Shown piece after piece: positions 1 to 11,229 of a DNA stretch of 64,000 bases. The translations under genes and the position numbers were made by a program. The DNA is from Malus domestica. Taxonomy: Eukaryota; Streptophyta; Magnoliopsida; Rosales; Rosaceae. The first letter of the stretch is position 1. Each line of letters opens with the position of its first letter. The notes beneath the pieces are model-generated. The model was not told where the DNA came from. It searched no databases and saw only the letters and a program-made list of their open reading frames with translations. The stretch covers positions 13,156,501 to 13,220,500 of the forward strand of contig NC_091669.1 in NCBI RefSeq assembly GCF_042453785.1, written 5' to 3'.

Positions 1-326
1 ATGTTTTTTTTTAAATTATGCTCTTATTTTGGGTATGTAAATATGTAATACTTGAAAGACAAATGCGTTTTTATGTTTTGAATGTGATAATATAGTATGT
101 ATATACTTATTTAGTATTATGTTTTTCATTTGATGGTTCAAAATATATTTTCCTTAACAGATTACGGGTTGGGTCATATTACCTGTTAATATTATCGGGT
201 AGATTTCGGGTCGGGTCATTTTACCCGTTTATTTTAAGGGGTGTTACATAACACGACCCTTTAAGATATCGGGTATAACATGAAAACGACACGAACACGG
301 GAAACACGACACGAATGCCAGGTCTA
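1..326. mobile_element. hAT-like transposon end, cut by window edge
   Basis: AT-rich DNA leading into a terminal block (about 165-326) with repeated CGGGT / ACCCG words and ending in GACACGAATGCCAGGTCTA. This wording is typical of the ends of a common plant hAT family, and similar wording flanks the hAT transposase relic at 14190-15670. The other end lies outside the window, so the family call rests on word similarity only. Confidence 0.45.
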
Positions 327-1797
327 TCTTTACCATGAGTAATTTTACCGATTTGAATATTATTGAAACAAACCAATATTTATTGAAATATAAGTCAATA
401 GAATTGTTGAATCACAAAACAAATCACACTACTTCTAATTGAATCTAAACCTTGCATAAAACTCCACATCTATTGGTTGCACAAGTAATTAAGTGAGGAC
501 AATATTGATGCGATTAGTGTAGTATAATATCAGCATGTAGTATGTACTACTAATGTAGACATTTCCTATTTTGACACTTTGGTTTCAACCTTCTTGCCCA
601 CGCGTGTGAAAGATATGTTTTTTTAATCATGACGTTCTTGATGGAGTTAGAAATTTAAAACGATGGGATCATAAAATTGAAGCTTCCAAAAAATGATCAT
701 ACTTTGCATAGAATTCCCAATTTATAATTTTTTTTCCTGCTAAAAATTCATTCCCAATCAATCAATCAATCAATACAAAACCCTAAAACTTCCCAATAAG
801 CCCAAGATGAGAAAAATATTGATATGATTAAGATTTCGTGATATAATCAAGTGCGATGAAGGTAGGTTGATCGAACTTAAACACCGAAGAAGCTTTGAAT
901 TGAGAGATATGAAGGCTGGGTGGAGAAGGCATTTGCGTATTTGATAAGTCTTGAGCTTGTTTGAGAATTAGCATGAAATTTCAAAGAGGGTATTTTATAT
1001 GCTAGTGGGGTCAACAGTAGCCAATGCCCCAGATTGGCTCCACCATATACCTCTTCTTTCGGATAGTAGAATATGAAGTTCTTTGGATTCCTCCTTATGG
1101 TCTCGTACTCCCTAAATAAGAGTCACAAACCATTATGTAATGCTTTGAAAATTTTAAAATGCGCTTGTTAAGTTTCTAGAATGGATAATCACCAAACTTT
1201 ATACAAAGTGAAACGAAACTAATCGAAAATAATAATAATAAAGATTGAAAACCGAATAAGTTGCTGTAAATTATAAAACAATATTGAATTTTTTTTTTGT
1301 TTTGATTTTGGTAAGGGTCTGCCCTGGTGCGAATTTCCCAAATAAGGCAGTAGAAACATGAAGTGGCCGTGTGAAATGTGAGGTTCGATGAGTTCAATCA
1401 CAAAGAGTCCCTCCTTTTGTGTAGAGGGTCGCACGACTAATGTGCAGGTATCTAGACCCAAGAATTACTCCTTAATAGAAGCTCAACTTACTTATAGAAT
1501 TAATGCACTTTTTGCACTAAAACGATACATTGTGGAAGTTTTATAAATACATTTAGGGGTACAAGTTGGATTGAAAGTTTTTGTTTTGACTGACTTTGAT
1601 AAAATAATTTCCAACTTTTGGCTGATCCTAATTCGCCCTCTATATTTTGAAAATTTCAAAATTTTTGGCATACTGGAATGTATCTTCCGAAAGTTATATA
1701 AATTTCTAGAACGCATTTGATTTTTAAGTTTGAACTACCTGAGATGATTGATTTCATGTTGAAATTATATTATTTCAAAAGTGAAAATCTACTACAA
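327..1797. other. AT-rich intergenic DNA, no gene recognised
   Basis: No open frame here has recognisable domain content or codon pattern; the frames at 1176-1716 are short and low complexity. There is a short ATCA repeat near 757-773. Nothing else was identified. Confidence 0.5.
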
Positions 1798-1900
1798 GTG
1801 GTCCTTTATCACAATAGTGGAAAAGTGTTGAGCCATTGCATGATGGCGTGGGTTCGAATCCTGTCGGTGATTAATCTAACTCAGAAACCTTATCCCCCCA
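1798..1900 (+). mobile_element. Possible tRNA-derived SINE head
   Basis: The block contains an exact Pol III B-box match, GGTTCGAATCC, at 1851-1861. It is preceded by a SINE-like lead (GTGGTCC...AGTGTTGAGCC) with a weak A-box candidate around 1815-1830. No cloverleaf can be drawn, so this is not a tRNA gene. No target duplication or poly-A tail was found and the assignment is tentative. Confidence 0.35.
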
Positions 1901-1909
1901 CGAGCCACG

Positions 1910-2330
1910 CAGATGCACCTCCCTCCCCCTCCTCTCTTCCCCTTCTCCTCCTCTCTTCTCCCCCATCTTCATCTTCTTCCCCCGACCCCCTACCTTCAAC
2001 CCAGAAAAAAAAAAAAAAACCCAAATCCTATCTACGCTGCCATCTCCAGGTTCGTGAGGTGAAAATGAGAGGAAATGGGTGTGGATTTAAGGAGTGGGAT
2101 GTGTAGAGGAGAGAAGAGGGTGGGTGCCGGGGGGGGGGGGGGAGGGGGTGGGGGTGAAGAGGAGAAATGGCTCGTGGAAGGTGGGGGTGGGGTGGGATGG
2201 GGTGGGTTTTTGGATGGGAAGGGAGCTGAAGAGAGTGGAGGAGAGGGAGGTGGTCGGGAGGCTTGGGAGGGAGAAGAGGGGTGGGGAGAGGTTGCGGGGG
2301 TGGGTTCTGCGTTTTCTAAGTTTTTATTTT
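1910..2330. repeat. Pyrimidine-rich then G-rich low-complexity tract
   Basis: About 1917-2002 is almost pure C/T, 2006-2020 is an A run, and 2105-2300 is G/A-rich with a run of 14 G at 2129-2142 and many GGG blocks. The resulting Gly/Arg-rich open frames are composition artefacts. The G-rich arm could form G-quadruplexes on the plus strand. Confidence 0.7.
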
Positions 2331-2400
2331 TATTTTTTTATTTTTTATTTTTTTTATAGAAGATTCAGGTTTTTTCTTTTTAAATTAAATTTTTTTTTTT

Positions 2401-2568
2401 GCCATGTGGCAACCACGTCTGCGTTTAACGGATCAATAGATGGAAAATGTAACTGAGGTATTATTTTGAAATAAAATAGTATGTGAGGTATGAAAGTGAA
2501 ATGTTTTAAAGATGTTGTATAAGGTTGTAATAGACCTCAAACCTAATGAGGTATTATGTAATTTACCC
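2401..2568. repeat. Single arm of a long foldback element
   Basis: This block matches the right arm of the foldback element at 45185-45740. Shared words include the GCCA(C/T)GTGGCA start, TTTAAAGATGTTGTAT, TAATAGACCTCAAACCT and the ATTTACCC terminus. The left arm was not found upstream, so this copy is truncated or interrupted by the low-complexity tract. Confidence 0.6.
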
Positions 2569-3257
2569 TAGTTTTTTTAGGTTTCAAATTGTTTGTCATA
2601 TTAAAGATTCCAAGTTATTATTGAAAGAAATTTGAGATATATAGTTTAGAAATATTTCAAAATTTTGAAAATGGATGTTGAAATTCCATTTTTTTGCAGA
2701 ATGAAAATTGAAAGACATTTCTCATACAAACATTTTTTAAATGAAATTGGTACTCATTAATTCCGATCACATCCGTCCGAATTAGGCCTAAATACACCAA
2801 TTGAAAATTTTTCATTTTTTTTTTGGTTTTTGATCCGGTCGAGTGTACTCTATCAAATTTATAATTCCATTTAGAAGCCTTCGTTTCAACTTGGAAACAC
2901 ACCAAAACACATGCTTGAATTTAGAGAGAGCATTTCTAACTAGTTTTATCAACTAATTAATTCGCATTACACCAAGATGATACAAGAGTGTCATCCCCAA
3001 CACCTACAGTACAACCCCATTTCCTGATCCAGAAGAAATGGTAGCAAAATAATAATGACACAAAAAAAATAAAAAATAGTTCTTCATTTCTTTAAGTTCA
3101 AATCTCTCCCTGCACATGCATGCTTCAACTTATGGGAATGGTTCATTCCGAATGAAGTTAGCTGAAACCTGTACACCTGCATTATTACACATTGGTTTCC
3201 CTAAGTCCCAACCAGCCAGTAGTATTTGGAATGAAGAAGCAATCATTATTTCTCAAA
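2569..3257. other. 3' flank of the receptor kinase gene
   Basis: AT-rich DNA beyond the stop codon of the minus-strand receptor kinase gene. It should contain its 3' UTR and poly-A site, but no boundary can be set from sequence. No other gene is visible. Confidence 0.4.
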
Positions 3258-5764
3258 TCACACCACTTGTGAAGGGTAATCATCTCCTTCACTAGAAACA
3301 CTTGATCGGTAATCTCCATCGCTTTCTCCCTCGTTCAATTCTTCAATCTTCTCAACGACTTCATTCAAATCCAGCCTTCTCTCAATATCCTCCTCACAAC
3401 AACTCACTCCAATCTTCAAGAGCTTTAACAGTTCTCCTCTACTGTTCCCCACTCTCCCCATTTCTACATCAAACACCTCACTTGTTCTCTTTTCCTTGAT
3501 CATTCCATTGACCCAATTTGCTAAATCCGCCTTACTATCATAACTTTCCTTGAGGTAGTTCTCTGGGAACTTTCCGGTTAACACCTCCAAGATTATTATT
3601 CCGAAGCACCATAGGTCGGTCTTCTTTGTTATACGTCGGTGCTGGGCGTATTCGGGTGACTTGTATGCCATCATCAGGTGTTGAGCTTGCTCCATGTTGA
3701 TCACGGGGAGTAGAGCATAGTCGTTCAGTAGGGGCTCAAAGTTTTCGTCTAAAAGCACATTAGAGGATTTCAGATGACCATGGGGTACAACCAAGCTAGG
3801 GAGTGTGCTGTAGAGGTATGTCAATCCCCTTGCTATGCCTTTGATTATTCTCAAACGTGTTGGCCAATCAAGCACGGGCATATCTGAATTATGATTGCCT
3901 GTGAAAACAAAAATTTACCACCATGATGTTATTTCACTATGAATTAGTAAATCAATTCGTACTATATTTTAACGATCACACTCTCACTCAGCAACGTGGA
4001 TTCCACTGAATCTTAAGAGAAACGTCATGAAAAATGTAGTCAGTAAATATTGTAGGTGGAACATAATAGTACTCATTCAAGCATGCACATAATTAAGGAG
4101 ACCTAATGTTAAGCTAACTTGTGACACAAGAAAAAAAAAAAAACTCACCGTGAAGATGAGAAGCCAAGCTACCATTCTCCACAAAGTCAGAAACCAAGAG
4201 CTTCTCTTCCCTTCTATAATAATAGGCCACCAGAGGCAACAAGTTTTGGTGTGTCAATCTTCCAAGCCTTCTCATGTGCTCATGGAACTCCTCTCTTCCC
4301 ACATTGTTCATCTGCTTATACCTCTTGACCACCACAACATCAGTCATGATCAAAGCCTTGTAGGAAGCCCCAAAATTCCCGCTCCCCAAGATTTCAGCCG
4401 AGGCTCTGAGAAGGTCATGCAAATCAAACCTCTGTCTGTCATCCCTCACAAATGACAACTTTCCCTGGTCAGCTCTCTTTGGATGTGGGTTAGTTTCTAC
4501 CGACTTAACATCCATTTGGCTGCTTGCAGCAGCTGCCGTATAATTGGAGGACTCGTCCAATGATTCAGTCCCGTCTAATTCTGATCGTTGCTTTCTCTTG
4601 TTGAGGAACATGAAAATCGCAGCAATGAGGGCCAGTAGAAGTAATAGACTCACCACAATTAGGGCTACTTTTAGACCTGACGGCTTCTTAGACGCACCGC
4701 ATGAATCCCCCGTGCATTCAGGCGGTGGGGCAGGAGTTGTAGGAGGAGGAGCAGGTGGAGAAGGAGGAGGAGGAGGGGGGCTGCATGCTCCCTGAAGAGG
4801 CGAACCACATAGCTTTCCATTGCCTGCATTTTGGTTAAAATCAGATCCAAATTCATAAATGGTTAATGGTGATGATTTAAATGAAGGATGATGACCCTAA
4901 TGGGAAAATTTTGATGATCACATCCGTTGCAATTTCACTTTGAATTCAAAATGAATCAGTCATCTACATTTCAGTTTCAATTCAAAACTAATCAGTCAAA
5001 CAAATATAGCAACAAAACTAACGCATGAACGATATTAATTAATTACCTGCAAAGTTACTTGGATCCATCTTTTTTAGGCTTTCTGGAACTGGACCCTCCA
5101 AATCATTTTGAGATACATTCAACCTCTTCAAAGCCTTGTGCTTAAAATCAGGTATTTGGCCACTAAACTTGTTCCCCTCAAGACCCACATCGAAAACCCT
5201 AGGCAAAGTAGTAAGGGAAGACGGGATTTTGCCGGAAAACTCATTGTTTGCAAGATACAATTTCCTCAACAAATGCATACCTTCAAATTCATCGGCTGGA
5301 ATCTCACCAGAGAAATGATTGTAGGACAAATACAAAGACCTTAACTTTTTAAATTTCTTAAGGTCCGGCAATGGACCATCCAACACGTTATTCATGAAGC
5401 TTAGGGTTTTCAAATAAGGCAACTGAGCGAGAGGCTCCAAATCCAGCTTTCCCTGTAAACCCAAGTTTTCGAGCTGCAATCCCCGGACATTCCCATTAAA
5501 GCAAAGCACGCCAACCCAATTCGCCTTGTTACCATTACACGGGTTTTTGTTAGGATCCCAATTTCTAAGAGCCTCGGTGTTGTTTCCCAATTGCAACGTT
5601 TTCTTGAACTTCAAAAGGGCATCGGTGGTTGTATCCATTGGTGAACCAAACGGTAAAACCGCCATGCATGATACATAACCAACAAAGAGGGTAAGAAAAA
5701 ATGTTGGGGTAGGGTTTGGTGCGCGCATAAGCCTAGTCATAGCCATATGCGCGCCCATTACCAT
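3258..5764 (-). CDS. Pollen receptor-like kinase (LRR-RLK, atypical kinase)
   Basis: Three coding exons join in phase: 5764-5047, 4823-4149 and 3898-3258 (718+675+641 nt, 677 aa), all with GT-AG introns. The order is a hydrophobic signal segment (about residues 20-37), an LRR N-terminal cap, five to six LRRs ending near residue 235, a Pro-rich stalk, a transmembrane helix (about 291-312) and a kinase-like domain. The glycine loop reads GSGNFGASYK and a beta-3 Lys is present (VVVKRYK). The HRD site is replaced by HGH (HGHLKSSNVLLD) and DFG by DYA, so catalysis is doubtful. Short ectodomain, stalk and both changes match the pollen receptor-like kinase (PRK) family, plasma-membrane receptors acting in pollen-tube growth and guidance. 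The paralogue cannot be named. The start is the first of four Met codons before the signal segment; a later one could be used. Confidence 0.88.
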
Positions 5765-7144
5765 GCAATGTTGTTGTAGTACAAACCAAAAGGGGTTCCC
5801 AGCTTAATTAATCAGAAATTGAACTGGTTTCTAATTAAATGAACAAACTAAATCCCCTTCCCTCCCTCCCTCCCTCCCTCTCTCTCTGGGTTTTTAGTTT
5901 TGTTATTGGTGCTTATTGACAATGGGAATTAGAGGATGTGCAAAAAGGTGGGCGTGAAGGGACCAAAAACCAAAGAAGAGGAAGAGGTGGAGAGAATGAT
6001 ATTGGAAGAAATCAAGGAAACCATGGTCTGTGAAAATTGACAAGGTCTAATTAGTGCGGCATGACAGCTCAATTGGGTTGTTTTTGTGTGTTGGATAGAG
6101 GTTGAGTTTAAGGGAGGAGATATCTAAGGCCGGCCTTTCAATTGGAAATGTTGTTTTGCTATATTTTGTGAGCAAAGTTTTGTTGTCTTGCCAATTATAG
6201 GGTTGTGATGACTGATCGTGCTAATTTCCTTAAGTTCCACAATGATGAATTTCCTTAGATATTTCATAACTAATTAAAAGAGGAAATTAACCAAATTAAT
6301 CAGCTTATTCGAATGTTTTTAAAATTTTTAGTTTTATAGTTCGAGATGGGATTTAGATGTTAAACTTATTTTGCCAAGGACGAGATTAAGTTGCAATAAT
6401 CACAATCAAGAAAGCTCGAAACCTTTTACATATAAAACACTGCAAACCTACTAACTTGATGAACCTCCTTTGGAAGTTGCCATGGTAGCTGATTTCCAAT
6501 CTCAGTACGCTGCAAACCTTCTCCTCTCTGTCAGATTGTTCTAAGCTCTAACCAAGAATAGGACTTAGTTCTGAATCGAGCACACATCTGTGAGAGCAGA
6601 GGTTACAACATACATATATATATATATATATATATAAGCACATATATATCCTTCTTATAACTTGACAAGGATTCCCTATTAAAATTTAATAGAAAACAAC
6701 TTATGTTTTCCAATCCATATCAGTTTACATGCTATAACAGAATCCTTCACAAACAAGGATTTGCACAGAGCTCCTCATGGCTTTCCTATTCCAATCGGAC
6801 TTAATCATTCACTGTCAAAATATCCAATCTCATGTTCATATTCTTACATTAGATTCTTAGGACCATATTATATATGTACTATATCAAGCAAGGGTTAATT
6901 TCTAGTTAGAAACCAGAAAGTAGAAGAAGTAATGCATATGGTTTGTATCTGCTAACAGGAATATAGTGTTCAAGCAAGATTTGTTTTGATATTGGCACCT
7001 TCCTAAATGGAGTAAATTGGTTCTCTCAAACTTCGGAAAACCCTAGTGCTAATGTGTTAGTTTGTTTTTACCCTTATTGAAGCTAAGTTATATTTATTCT
7101 GGGTGATGCTAGATCATCAAATTTTCAAACCATCTTTTGTAAAC
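5765..7144. other. Upstream region of the receptor kinase gene
   Basis: Promoter and 5' UTR side of the minus-strand PRK-like gene. A CCCT/CT run at 5861-5888 gives a GA-rich leader on the gene strand, which is common in plant 5' UTRs. A (TA)n microsatellite lies at about 6614-6636. No confident TATA box or second gene was identified. Confidence 0.45.
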
Positions 7145-8231
7145 TGACACATCCCGACCTAAATCAAGGCGTGCTGGCCGTCATGTGAGGGAGACGTAGC
7201 CATGTGCGCAGTGCGGAAGTGATAAGGATATAAAAATGTGAATAAAAAAAAAACCCAATTTAACTAATTTACACTAGATGAAAATATAGGTGCTAGAGAC
7301 GAGATTTAAGTATAATTACACATAACCAGAGTATAGGTAACCTAAGTGCAGTCCAGCAGGACAAATACTAATTATACAATACCAGAAAGATGGTCCTACA
7401 TTAATTACAGTCTGTCAAAACCGCTGTCAACTCCTCGCAAGCCACCAACAAGCACACCTACCTAGAACCTGGAGGGGCGCAAAACAGAAAGTGTGAGTGA
7501 GCAAAAACAAAGCTTTTCAAAACCATTTCACTTATTAAAAGTAATAACCCCTCGCCGTAAAACCCGTATAATTACCCAGAAAATAGAATACATATCTATA
7601 TCGAAACCATAATTGAAATAGCCAAATCCACATGTACGTCATGCCAAATATCTCAACATAATGAAATAAGTAAACCAGGTGAAGTAAATCAATGAAAAGT
7701 AATATGTTAGCCAGATCCACCTATTGTGGCCTGTACGGCTGAACCTATAGCTCATCAAATATGCCTACACATGAGTTGGAACCACCTAGAATGGTCTGTA
7801 CGACAGGACTGGATGTAAATAAATACGCTCAAGTGCTACGATCACGTGAAGACTGTGCGAATAGTCGCGGGTCACCTACGAGTCAGAACCACCTATAGTG
7901 GTTCGTACGACAGGACTGTGCACCTAACTTGGATCCAAGGTGAGCATGCAGTTCGGGAGGTGAACATCACGTGAAGGACTGTGCCCTGTCCATGGGTAGG
8001 AGCATTAACACCGGGGTGCAGGTTTATGAATTCTAAATGCATCAAATGTAATCATAACCATGCAACTCACATCCACAATATATAAACCCACCTGGAACTT
8101 ACCTGAGCATTCGCAGCACCAACAATAATATATGCAACTACTAAATGCATATTCTAAGTATAAAACATTTGGCATGGCATTCAAAACATAAAACCATTTA
8201 AATAAGTTTTATGGGAAAAATACCAAGCATA

Positions 8232-8284
<53 letters not shown>

Positions 8285-9458
8285 TGAAAACCAAAAGCCC
8301 ACTCACTGATATGTGCAAGGGTCGTAACCCCCGAGTCTCGCTTGACTGCACTCGTCCTCTGGAAACGTCTCATATATGTGAAACAACTATTTTAACGTTA
8401 TTTTAAGCATATAACCAAAACTAGGAAATAACTTCTCATACGTTGCTCAATTGGGGTATTTGAATATACCATCGTGGCCCACTCAAGCCCACGAACATCC
8501 CCATATTTTTAGAAAAAATTTCTAAGTTCCCACACGTCCTCACGCATTGGCCAAGGCATGGCCACACGCGTCGCCCACGCGCAGGCGCGTGCCTGGCACA
8601 CTGACGGATTCCTTAACGACGTTAGGGAATATTTCGTTAAATAATAGCATATTCCATCAAAATTGACCGAATATTCATCTTCTCCCTCGGTTCGCCGGAG
8701 TCCCGCGCCGACCACTGCTGCACTCGTCGGTTTCTAGAAAAACTTTAAACCTTAATATCTCACTCATTTCTCAACCAATTTCCATGAAATTTGTACCAAA
8801 ATGAAGCTCTGGACAAGGAGAACAAAGTCTTACCACTTTTACGTCCTAAACCCAACAGAAACTGGTCGAAAAAATTTCTTGAAAAACTGGCTAAGTCTGC
8901 AACTCAACGAACTCGAGTGTCTCGACGTCCAAAACCTTCCAAAACTTCTCTAACAACTTCGTACATTTGTTTTAAGTCCCCCAGAAACACCCATGATCAC
9001 GTCGGAGCTCACTGGTTCTCGAGTTCCCAAGATTTTTCCTCCAAATTAAGGGTATAGTTCGACTCCTGAGCTTCCAAGGAACCCAGAAGTAACCTCCACT
9101 AGCTCGATCTACGACGATTTGAAGGGATTTGTGGCTGGTCTTAGGTGTACAAAGAGAGAGAGTTCGAGAACAAGAGGCAGTACATGAAGGTGAACATATG
9201 TGAAGGTGTGTGTGTGTGTCTTGATCCGGATTGAGCACCCATATACAATTCTTAAGCTCTAATTGGGCCACCAATTATAGGCTAAAAATTATCCCAAACA
9301 ACCCCAAATTTCAATTGGGTCCAAAGAAGTCGGAAATGAGATAATTGGTCCATTTCCTTAGTCCATTTATACATTCACAACCTAACGCTCAAGGGTAAAA
9401 TCGACATTTCCATGCTATCGGGGATAAAATACATTATAATTCGGGATGAGTCGTCACA
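7145..9458 (-). mobile_element. Probable solo LTR, large (about 2.3 kb)
   Basis: Read on the minus strand the block starts TGTGACGACTCATCCC and ends GGTCGGGATGTGTCA, an LTR-like TG...CA pair. It is flanked by AAAC(T) on both sides (7141-7145, 9459-9463), consistent with a short target duplication. It holds no protease, reverse transcriptase or integrase coding. The element at 10806-13244 has matching size, ends and internal layout. I infer a solo LTR of a Ty3/gypsy-like element; a non-autonomous LARD is the alternative. Confidence 0.55.
8231..8282. repeat. (TA)n microsatellite
   Basis: A nearly uninterrupted run of about 26 TA units inside the large LTR-like block; an equivalent run sits inside the second LTR-like block. 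Confidence 0.95.
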
Positions 9459-9612
9459 AAACTACATGATGTGGTGATTGATGGTTGGGCTTCTTTTTAA
9501 TGATTTTAAAAAAAAAAAGTCCAACCATCAAATGACACATCATATGGTTTACAAAAAAAAAAAAAAAGTCTATAAATTTGATATTCTTAGTATTTGATAC
9601 CATAAAGTCAAT

Positions 9613-9968
9613 TGAAGAAAGTTGAAGTTTCACCATAAAACCAATTTGGAATATGGAAGTACCCCAACTACTTATAAGCACATGCAATGTCTCTCCTCCT
9701 ATCAATGTGAGATCATTAATTCTCAACACACCTCCTCATGTGTGGTAAATTTCAAGCCTAACACGTGGACAACACAAATGAGGTGACATGGAGCATATGT
9801 GGCCGTTGGGTTTCACACATGAGATAACATGGCTTTGGTACCATGAAGGAAGTTGAGGTTCCACCATAAAACCAATTGGCAATATAGGGAATAGTCCAAC
9901 CTTTTATAAACTCTTGCAAGGTTTCTCATTTCACCAGCGTGAGACTGTTTTATTTTCACATCCTAACA
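9613..9968 (-). mobile_element. TRIM retrotransposon (about 356 bp)
   Basis: Minus-strand structure: 5' LTR 9968-9843, primer binding site TGGTACCAAAGCC (initiator-Met type, diverged) at 9842 downward, a short non-coding interior, and 3' LTR 9728-9613. Both LTRs begin TGTT and end TTCA and share ACCAATTGGTTTTATGG-like words. It is the same family as the TRIM in the last intron of the cycloartenol synthase gene (62752-63100), with matching interior words such as TGTGTTGTCCACGTGTTAGG. No clear target duplication remains. Confidence 0.8.
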
Positions 9969-10805
9969 CATTATCCCAAGTGCAACCTAACCCCAATAAT
10001 ATTTCCAAGGGAACCGATGCGACGATCGGTTAAAGGCCTATTTGGAAGTGATTTGAAAGCAGGGATGGAGCTAGAGACTTTTTCAAATGGGAGCATCCTA
10101 AAACAACAAGGTAAAATTAAAAACTGCAATGCATTTTATATACTAAATGAAACACTTATTTGTTAATTCATAATATTTTACGTGTAATACATTACAATTT
10201 TCCTCCATTTGCTTAATGTTTAAGAACAACCCGATTTTATTAAATCTCTCTTTCCCTTTGTATATATTTCAATTTTTACAAAGAATTCATCACAATACAT
10301 ATACCTTTTTTTTTTTTTTTTTTGAGTTACATTTTGATAGTTACCAATTAATGTATAGCTTAACAGAGAGATGCATTAAACAAATAATTTATCAAGAGAA
10401 ATTAAATGATATCCACACATCTCTTTAATCCTTTTATACACACTTGTTTATTTTTGTTCATTAAATAAGTACTCAACCTATTGAAAATGTAATATATGTT
10501 AAGCCCCAGTTAATTTATTCTATTAAATATACATGTGGCAACAATCGATCCCAATCTTTAGCTTACTTGGACACCATAATAATAATAATAATAATAATAA
10601 CATTAAAAAAGACATGAAGATGAAAATGAATACACAAATTCACAAGTAAAATGGAAAAATGAAGATTGGGAAATATCAAGCCCACACCACCTCCAAACTC
10701 AACCCACAACCACTAAAACCCCCAACCTTTATATTCAAAATCCACCAACTAGATGTATCATGATCAACGTTAATATTAGTTGCCTCAAAATCTAAATTTT
10801 AAATA
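9969..10805. other. AT-rich intergenic DNA
   Basis: Contains a T run at 10307-10324 and an (ATA)n run at about 10577-10601. No gene or complete mobile element was recognised. Confidence 0.5.
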
Positions 10806-11179
10806 CGACACGCCCCGACCCCGATGTCCTCGGGACATCAGGATGGTCACGTGCTGGCCGACACTCGAAGGGTGACGAAAGCCATTTAATTTAAGTAAAA
10901 GCTAAGAAATATGCTAAAACGGGCAATAGGAACTAATAATACCAAACTAACGTCCAACTGCTAATTAATAAAATTATGGTCATATACATAAGTTCAGAGC
11001 ATAAGTCTATTACAGAGTATAAGCGGAACTTAAGACAGAGAAGTGCTATATTACAATAGGTGCAGAAGCAAAGAATATATAGCACTGAATCACTGGTAGG
11101 GAAATGCCTCGTAGCTCATGTCATAATCCTCGTTCATAGGTCCTGAAGGGGGCGCAAAACAAACGTGAGTGGACTAATT

Positions 11180-11229
<50 letters not shown>

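Noticed and set aside
1798..1900. tRNA gene
   Set aside because: Only the B-box is convincing and no cloverleaf folds; a SINE head is more likely.
2075..2456. Gly/Arg-rich open frames
   Set aside because: They come from the G-rich low-complexity tract and have no domain resemblance.
3258..5764. Receptor kinase as a pseudogene because HRD and DFG are lost
   Set aside because: All exons join in frame to a full-length protein and these changes are normal for the PRK family.
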